Below, one piece after another: positions 59,086 to 64,000 of a DNA stretch of 64,000 nucleotides; positions within the stretch are counted from its first letter, which is position 1; the number at the start of each line of letters is the position of its first letter. The stretch covers positions 122,045-186,044 of the forward strand of contig CADCJX010000006.1 in the NCBI GenBank assembly GCA_902801885.1, given 5' to 3'. The notes beneath the pieces are model-generated. The model saw only the letters and a program-made list of their open reading frames with translations. It did not search any database and had not been told where the DNA came from. Made by a program: the position numbers and the translations under genes. The stretch is from an uncultured Bacteroidia bacterium. Its GTDB lineage: Bacteria > Bacteroidota > Bacteroidia > Bacteroidales > UBA932.

Positions 59086-62000
59086 ATGATTTCACAAACC
59101 AATGCTATGGGATGGTGGTGCAAAAGGATTTCTGCCACCATTTTGTTCTTGTGCATTACCTTTGCCGGTTTCGCCCAGCGAAACACCGTCAGAGGAACTG
59201 TCACAGATGAAGAGGGCAACCCCGTGGTCGGAGCATTCGTCACCGTCCAAGGCGTGTCAGGCGGTACGTCCACCGATGTCGATGGACGTTATCAGATTGA
59301 TGCTCCAGCCGGCAGTACCCTCGTGTTCTCATTCATCGGATTCCGCACACAGCAGGTTCCTGCCAGCAACGCTGCCAACATCGTACTGGTACAGGACCGC
59401 ACCAGCCTCGACGAATCAGTCGTCGTCGCTTACGGTGTCCAGAAGAAACGCGACATCGTCGGTGCTGTCGAGAACCTCTCCACAAAGGAGATCGAGTCCC
59501 GTACAGGCAACACGATGAACATCTCCAGGGCACTCCAGGGAACAATCCCCGGATTGAACCTGACCTTCTCTGATGGTAAACCTAACCGTAACGCTACCGT
59601 CCAGATCCGTGGTACCGTCAACTCCATCGGTTCAGGCGGATCCGCCCTCGTGCTCATCGACGGTATCGAAGGCGACATGAACAGCGTCAACCCTGATGAC
59701 ATTGAGTCCGTGACCGTCCTCAAGGACGCTTCCTCGGCCGCTGTCTACGGTTCCCGCGGTACCTTCGGCGTCATCCTCCTCACCACAAAGAGCGGAGGAA
59801 ACAGCCAGCCCAAGGTCACCTACAGCAACGCTTTCAACATCTACACCCGTACAGTCAAGCCCCAGATGGTGACAAACGGCCTCCAGTGGACCACATCTTT
59901 CCTCGAGGCTTACCGCGCACGTACCACATCCGACCCTGCAAACATCAACAACGTGTTCGCATTCTCACGACAGTGGTATGAGAATCTCAAGCAGTGGGAC
60001 CAGGACAAGACCACTCCCAACTCAGAGCGTTACGATGTCAATCCTGCCAACGGTAGGTGGCGCTACTACGGCAACACCAGTTGGTACGACATCATCTTCC
60101 GCGACTACACCTCCGGCCAGACACACAACCTGACCGTATCAGGTGGCAGCGACAAGGCCAATTACTTCATTTCCGGAAGGTTCTTCACCCAAAACGGTAT
60201 CTATAATGCCGGAGATGAGAAGTTCAACCAGTACAACGTCCGTGCAAAGGGATCCCTCAAGATCCGTCCCTGGCTCAGGCTCGACAACAACACCGACTTC
60301 ACCAAGCGTGACTCACACCAGCCACTTGGCTTCACCGGCTACGGTGAGACCCCTGTGAACATATTCCGTATGCTCAACCACCAGGGCTACCCGATGACCC
60401 TCGAGAAGAACCCTGACGGGTCATGGACTGAGGCTGCAGTCTACATCGGCTGGGCCGGTTTCAATGAGGGTAACTCCTGGAGGAATGACAACATGTTCAA
60501 CCTCAAGAACCTGAGCACTCTCACCATCGACCTTGTAAAGGATGTCCTCGTGGCACGTGCCAATTATGCATTCTATTATGAGAACGGCGACAGGAGCCAG
60601 GTGGTTGTTCCTTATTTCTCCAAGAACGGCCCCAACCTCTCCGAGGCTATGCGTCCCGCAAACTCCAGGTACTCTGAGTTCCCTTGGACCAGGCAGCGCC
60701 AGACAGCTGACGCCACCTTGACCTTCACTCCAAACCTCGGCCCCAACAACGCCCTCACTGTCATGGGTGGTTGGAACATCGAGGACGTGGTCTATAAGAG
60801 AAACCACTTCACCCGCACCGAACTGCTCATGTACGACAGGCCCAACTGGTCCCTTCTCAATGGCGAGGACATGACTCTCGCTGACGGAGGCTCATGGGAT
60901 TCTGCACTGAACGGTTTCTTCGGACGTATCAGCTACAGCTACAAAGGCAAGTACCTCGCCGAGATCAGCGGTCGTTACGACGGCAACTCACGTTTCCCTT
61001 CAAACCAGCGCTGGGGATTCTTCCCTTCTGCTTCGTTCGGATGGCGCATCTCCGAGGAAGGCTTCCTCAAAAATGCCGAATGGCTTGACAACCTCAAGCT
61101 CCGCTTCTCTGCCGGTACCGCAGGAAACGGTCTGATCTCAAACGCCTACGCCTACATGTCCACCATGAGCGTGACCAAGTCCTCCGTCCTGAGCAATGGC
61201 AACACCTTCTCAAGGACTGCAGCTCCCGCTCCTATTCCTGATGGACTGACTTGGGAGAAGGCTACCACCTATGACCTGGGTCTCGACTTCGAAGCCCTCA
61301 ACGGTAGGCTCAACTTCGTCGCCGACGTCTATCGCAAGGCTACCACTGACATGTACGTCTCCGGTGACGAGCTCCCTGCAGTCTATGGAAATGCTGCTCC
61401 TAAGGGCAACTACGCCGACATGCAGACCGACGGTTGGGAAGTCAGCCTCGGCTGGAGGAACTCCCACTCAGTTGGCGGCCACACCCTTTCCTACTCGATC
61501 AAGGGAATGGTCTACGACGCAATGAGCAAGATCACAAGGTACACTTCAAAGACCAACAAACTCCCGTCTATTTACTCAACCAACTACTATGAGGGTATGA
61601 CCATCGGAGAAATCTGGGGACACAGGATTGCCGGTTTCATCACAGAAGCTGACAAGGCTGCCGGAAACATTGTTCCGATTGTCTATAAGAACAGTTCCTG
61701 GAAGCAGGATGTAGGTGACCTTCAGTTCATCGACCTCGACGGTTCAGGTCGTGTAGACTATGGTGACGAGACCCTGGCCAACCACGGTGACCTCGTGAAG
61801 ATCGGTAACATGACCCCTCGCTACAACTACAGCCTCAACATGAATGTCAACTGGAACGGCATCGGACTCAGCATGATGTGGATGGGTGTCGGCAAGCGCG
61901 ACTGGTATCCTGCAAAGGAATCCGGTTGGTTCTGGGGACAGTACGGACGTCCTTATTCGATGTCCATGCCTTGGCATAGCGAGCGTGCCGCCATCTACGA

Positions 62001-62400
62001 CGACACCAGCACCACGCTGCTCTCAACCAACTACGATGCCTACTGGCCCCGTCTCGTCAGTTACATCACTCAGGGAGCAAACAACCCTTACGGCCGTGCC
62101 AATGACTATTTCCTCCAGAAAGCTAGTTTCCTCCGTCTGAAGAACCTCACCCTGGACTACACACTTCCGAAGAAGTGGGTTGACGCAATCAACTTCGAGA
62201 GCATCAAGTTCTATATCTCGGGAGACAACCTCTTCACCCTTACCCCTCTGAAGAAACACGCTCCCAACTACGATCCTGAAGGACTCTATCCCGGAGACGC
62301 CGACTGGGCTACCAACAACGTCGGTGGTGACAACTACGGTGACGGTGACGGTTATCCCGTCATGAGGGTCTATACTTTCGGTGTGAACATTACTTTCTAA
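59086..62400 (+). CDS. SusC-type TonB-dependent outer-membrane transporter
   Basis: An 1104-residue SusC/RagA protein. A signal peptide (MGWWCKRISATILFLCITFA, start may be 59107; 59086 adds seven residues) is followed by a CarboxypepD_reg-like domain (RGTVTDEEGNPVVGAFVTVQ), a TonB-box region (LDESVVVAYGVQKKRDIVGA), the plug (ALQGTIPGLNLTFSDGKPN, IRGTVNSIGSGGSALVLIDG, SVTVLKDASSAAVYGSRG) and a beta-barrel ending YPVMRVYTFGVNITF. It imports a glycan or other large substrate together with the SusD lipoprotein. Typical first gene of a polysaccharide utilisation locus. Confidence 0.96.
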   Translation: MISQTNAMGWWCKRISATILFLCITFAGFAQRNTVRGTVTDEEGNPVVGAFVTVQGVSGGTSTDVDGRYQIDAPAGSTLVFSFIGFRTQQVPASNAANIVLVQDRTSLDESVVVAYGVQKKRDIVGAVENLSTKEIESRTGNTMNISRALQGTIPGLNLTFSDGKPNRNATVQIRGTVNSIGSGGSALVLIDGIEGDMNSVNPDDIESVTVLKDASSAAVYGSRGTFGVILLTTKSGGNSQPKVTYSNAFNIYTRTVKPQMVTNGLQWTTSFLEAYRARTTSDPANINNVFAFSRQWYENLKQWDQDKTTPNSERYDVNPANGRWRYYGNTSWYDIIFRDYTSGQTHNLTVSGGSDKANYFISGRFFTQNGIYNAGDEKFNQYNVRAKGSLKIRPWLRLDNNTDFTKRDSHQPLGFTGYGETPVNIFRMLNHQGYPMTLEKNPDGSWTEAAVYIGWAGFNEGNSWRNDNMFNLKNLSTLTIDLVKDVLVARANYAFYYENGDRSQVVVPYFSKNGPNLSEAMRPANSRYSEFPWTRQRQTADATLTFTPNLGPNNALTVMGGWNIEDVVYKRNHFTRTELLMYDRPNWSLLNGEDMTLADGGSWDSALNGFFGRISYSYKGKYLAEISGRYDGNSRFPSNQRWGFFPSASFGWRISEEGFLKNAEWLDNLKLRFSAGTAGNGLISNAYAYMSTMSVTKSSVLSNGNTFSRTAAPAPIPDGLTWEKATTYDLGLDFEALNGRLNFVADVYRKATTDMYVSGDELPAVYGNAAPKGNYADMQTDGWEVSLGWRNSHSVGGHTLSYSIKGMVYDAMSKITRYTSKTNKLPSIYSTNYYEGMTIGEIWGHRIAGFITEADKAAGNIVPIVYKNSSWKQDVGDLQFIDLDGSGRVDYGDETLANHGDLVKIGNMTPRYNYSLNMNVNWNGIGLSMMWMGVGKRDWYPAKESGWFWGQYGRPYSMSMPWHSERAAIYDDTSTTLLSTNYDAYWPRLVSYITQGANNPYGRANDYFLQKASFLRLKNLTLDYTLPKKWVDAINFESIKFYISGDNLFTLTPLKKHAPNYDPEGLYPGDADWATNNVGGDNYGDGDGYPVMRVYTFGVNITF

Positions 62401-62403
62401 AGA

Positions 62404-64000
62404 ATGAAGATTATGAAAAAGATAGTTATACTCGCATCGGCAATCCTGCTTTTCGCTTCCTGCAGCGATTTCCTCCAGAGGGATCCTGACGCAAAGCTCA
62501 ACTCCGAGACCTATTTCGCTAATGAGACTGCTCTGCAGACCTACATCAACGGCTTCATCAACAGCTACACTCCTACTTCCGCTCTCGCACGCGAGGACGG
62601 TTCGGACATCATTGCTGTGACTAGGACCGCCTACTACATCGACGACTGGAATCCCAATGTACAGGGTGGTTGGAGCTCAAGCGACTGGAATGCCATTTAC
62701 AACATCAACTATTTCCTGGTACACCTGAGGGATGTCCCAGGACTCTCTGAGGCAACATACAACCACTATGAGGCTACCGGAAGGTTCTGGAGGGCTCTCC
62801 AGTACTGGAACAAGGTTCGCACTTTCGGTGGCGTTCCCTACTATTTCGCTCCTATTGACGCAGATGACGAGGAGATGCTTTACAAGCCCCGCGACAGCCG
62901 TGAGGCTACCATGCAGTACATCCTCGACGACCTCAATTTCGCATGCGAAAACCTTTCAACGGATTCAAAGTGGGTGAACAATGCCAACATCAGCAGGTAC
63001 ATCGCCCTGGCAATCAAATCCAGGATCTGCCTCTTCGAAGGCACCTACCGCAAGTACCACGCAACCAATCCTGAGACCGGAAGCGCATGGACGACCAATG
63101 AGGCCAACAAGTACCTCACCGAGGCTGCCGATGCAGCGCAGAAGCTGATGGCCACCGGACGGTACAGCATCGCTACCGACTACCGCGGTATCTTCACAAA
63201 GGAAGCTCCAAGCTACACCGAGGGAATATGGTTCCATCAGTACAATACGGCGGCTGCACACACCCATGACCTGACATGGTATTTCACTTCCGGCTCAATG
63301 GGTTCCAAGTGGAGCGGCGACCAGGACTTCATCCAGTCCTACCTCAACCTCGACGGAACTCCTCATACCACCACAGAGGAATGGGCACAGGAATTCCAGA
63401 ACAGGGACAAGCGTCTTGCCGCCACCTTCATGCCGCCGACCTACACCAAGAAGATCGCGGGTGCATCGGTGACCACAGCGCCTGATTTCGCTGTCACCTA
63501 CACCGGTTACCAGCCCATCAAGTGGAACATCGACGACAATGCCTACGACAATGCGTCCATATCCAACAACTCGGTTCCTATCATCCGCTACGGTGAGGTC
63601 CTGCTGAACTATGCAGAGGCCAAGGCCGAACTCGGACAGTTCACCGAGGCAGACTGGAACAATACCATCGCAATCCTCAGGAAGAACCATGGTGGAATCA
63701 CCAACACAGCCTATCCGACTACTGCCGATCCTGTCCTCGCAGAATACTACAAGCTCAGCGATCCGGTCCTTCTCGAGATCCGCCGCGAGCGTGCTATCGA
63801 ACTCGTGTTCGAAGGCCACAGGGTCAATGACCTCATGCGTTGGGCAAGGGCTGACCTGATCAACAAGCAGTGGTACGGACTGTACATCCCTGAGGTCAAC
63901 AAGTCCTACGACCTCAACGGTGACGGTACCATGGACATCAACGTCTACAACAAGGCCGACGGCAACGGCGGCAGGGCCGGTACTCCGGTCATGATCAGCA
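62404..64000 (+). CDS. SusD/RagB-type glycan-binding lipoprotein (partial)
   Basis: The first 532 codons; the gene continues past the right edge. A lipoprotein signal ends in LLFASCSDFLQRDPDAKLNS (lipid-modified Cys; start may be 62413, two codons... MKKIV). SusD helices are visible: YWNKVRTFGGVPYYFAPIDA, LDDLNFACENL, IALAIKSRICLFEGTYRKYH, PIIRYGEVLLNYAEAKAELG and ERAIELVFEGHRVNDLMRW. It binds substrate on the cell surface and caps the SusC barrel. Three bases after susC. Confidence 0.95.
   Translation, partial: MKIMKKIVILASAILLFASCSDFLQRDPDAKLNSETYFANETALQTYINGFINSYTPTSALAREDGSDIIAVTRTAYYIDDWNPNVQGGWSSSDWNAIYNINYFLVHLRDVPGLSEATYNHYEATGRFWRALQYWNKVRTFGGVPYYFAPIDADDEEMLYKPRDSREATMQYILDDLNFACENLSTDSKWVNNANISRYIALAIKSRICLFEGTYRKYHATNPETGSAWTTNEANKYLTEAADAAQKLMATGRYSIATDYRGIFTKEAPSYTEGIWFHQYNTAAAHTHDLTWYFTSGSMGSKWSGDQDFIQSYLNLDGTPHTTTEEWAQEFQNRDKRLAATFMPPTYTKKIAGASVTTAPDFAVTYTGYQPIKWNIDDNAYDNASISNNSVPIIRYGEVLLNYAEAKAELGQFTEADWNNTIAILRKNHGGITNTAYPTTADPVLAEYYKLSDPVLLEIRRERAIELVFEGHRVNDLMRWARADLINKQWYGLYIPEVNKSYDLNGDGTMDINVYNKADGNGGRAGTPVMIS

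Noticed and set aside
1-64000. CRISPR arrays, tRNA and rRNA genes, insertion sequences or prophage genes
   Set aside because: I looked for regularly spaced repeats, tRNA-like T-loops in the gaps, transposase and integrase motifs, and found none; all gaps between genes are short.

Overview
The window looks like a chromosomal segment of a member of the Bacteroidales (Bacteroidota), with moderately high GC for that group. Supporting evidence: a SusC/SusD pair, the ExbB-membrane protein-ExbD-ExbD cassette, a BlaI/M56-TonB pair, a glycogen cluster of Bacteroides-like content (GH57, GT4, debranching enzyme, GT3, GT35), and promoters of the Bacteroidota type (TTTG, about 19-20 nt, then TAnnTTTG). 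I see no rRNA, tRNA, CRISPR array or insertion sequence. Coding density is very high: no gap between genes exceeds about 135 bases, so no stretch over 300 bases lacks a gene.

Layout. 1-2404 (minus): greA, a HIT hydrolase, a TlpA-like lipoprotein and the start of a DcuB-type transporter. 2539-6733 (plus): a secreted metallophosphatase, then BlaI-type regulator, M56 peptidase-TonB protein and TPR protein. 6740-18314 (minus): a compact glycogen operon glgB, debranching enzyme, GT4, GH57 and a 1412-residue glycogen synthase-phosphorylase fusion, ending in ribF. 18430-22143 (plus): putative porin and an MltF-like lytic transglycosylase. 22057-25282 (minus): FtsX/LolE-like permease and M13 peptidase. 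25368-26330 (plus): BASS-type transporter. 26327-29871 (minus): pyrE, SRPBCC protein, RsmF-like rRNA methyltransferase, TPR protein. 29938-45874 (plus): NUDIX, queA, dprA, tatD, ansA, ExbB/ExbD cassette, asnS, udk, TonB-like protein, a large membrane-anchored protein, acyl-CoA synthetase, dCMP deaminase, C-terminal processing protease. 45858-47015 (minus): sigma-54 activator without a DNA-binding domain. 47089-57827 (plus): cmk, ispH, efp, a dipeptidase-sialidase chimera, dnaX, lptB, secreted protein, M16 peptidase, GH29 fucosidase. 57805-58995 (minus): a second metallophosphatase. 59086-64000 (plus): susC and the start of susD, probably a polysaccharide utilisation locus continuing to the right.

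Most unusual signal. A repeat of roughly 80-140 bp lies in frame inside three unrelated housekeeping genes: rsmF-like (28465-28596), ispH (48138-48277) and dnaX (52905-52986). The rsmF-like and ispH copies are about 90 percent identical in their cores and are bounded by inverted arms whose sequences differ between copies but keep pairing (several paired substitutions). The element is read on opposite strands in different hosts and never introduces a stop or frameshift. It behaves like a protein-coding palindromic element, comparable in concept to the Rickettsia palindromic elements. Other notable points are the GT3-GT35 fusion, the C69-like/sialidase-like chimera with a serine where the catalytic cysteine should be, and several genes whose -7 box ends 5-6 bases before the start codon, which suggests leaderless transcripts.
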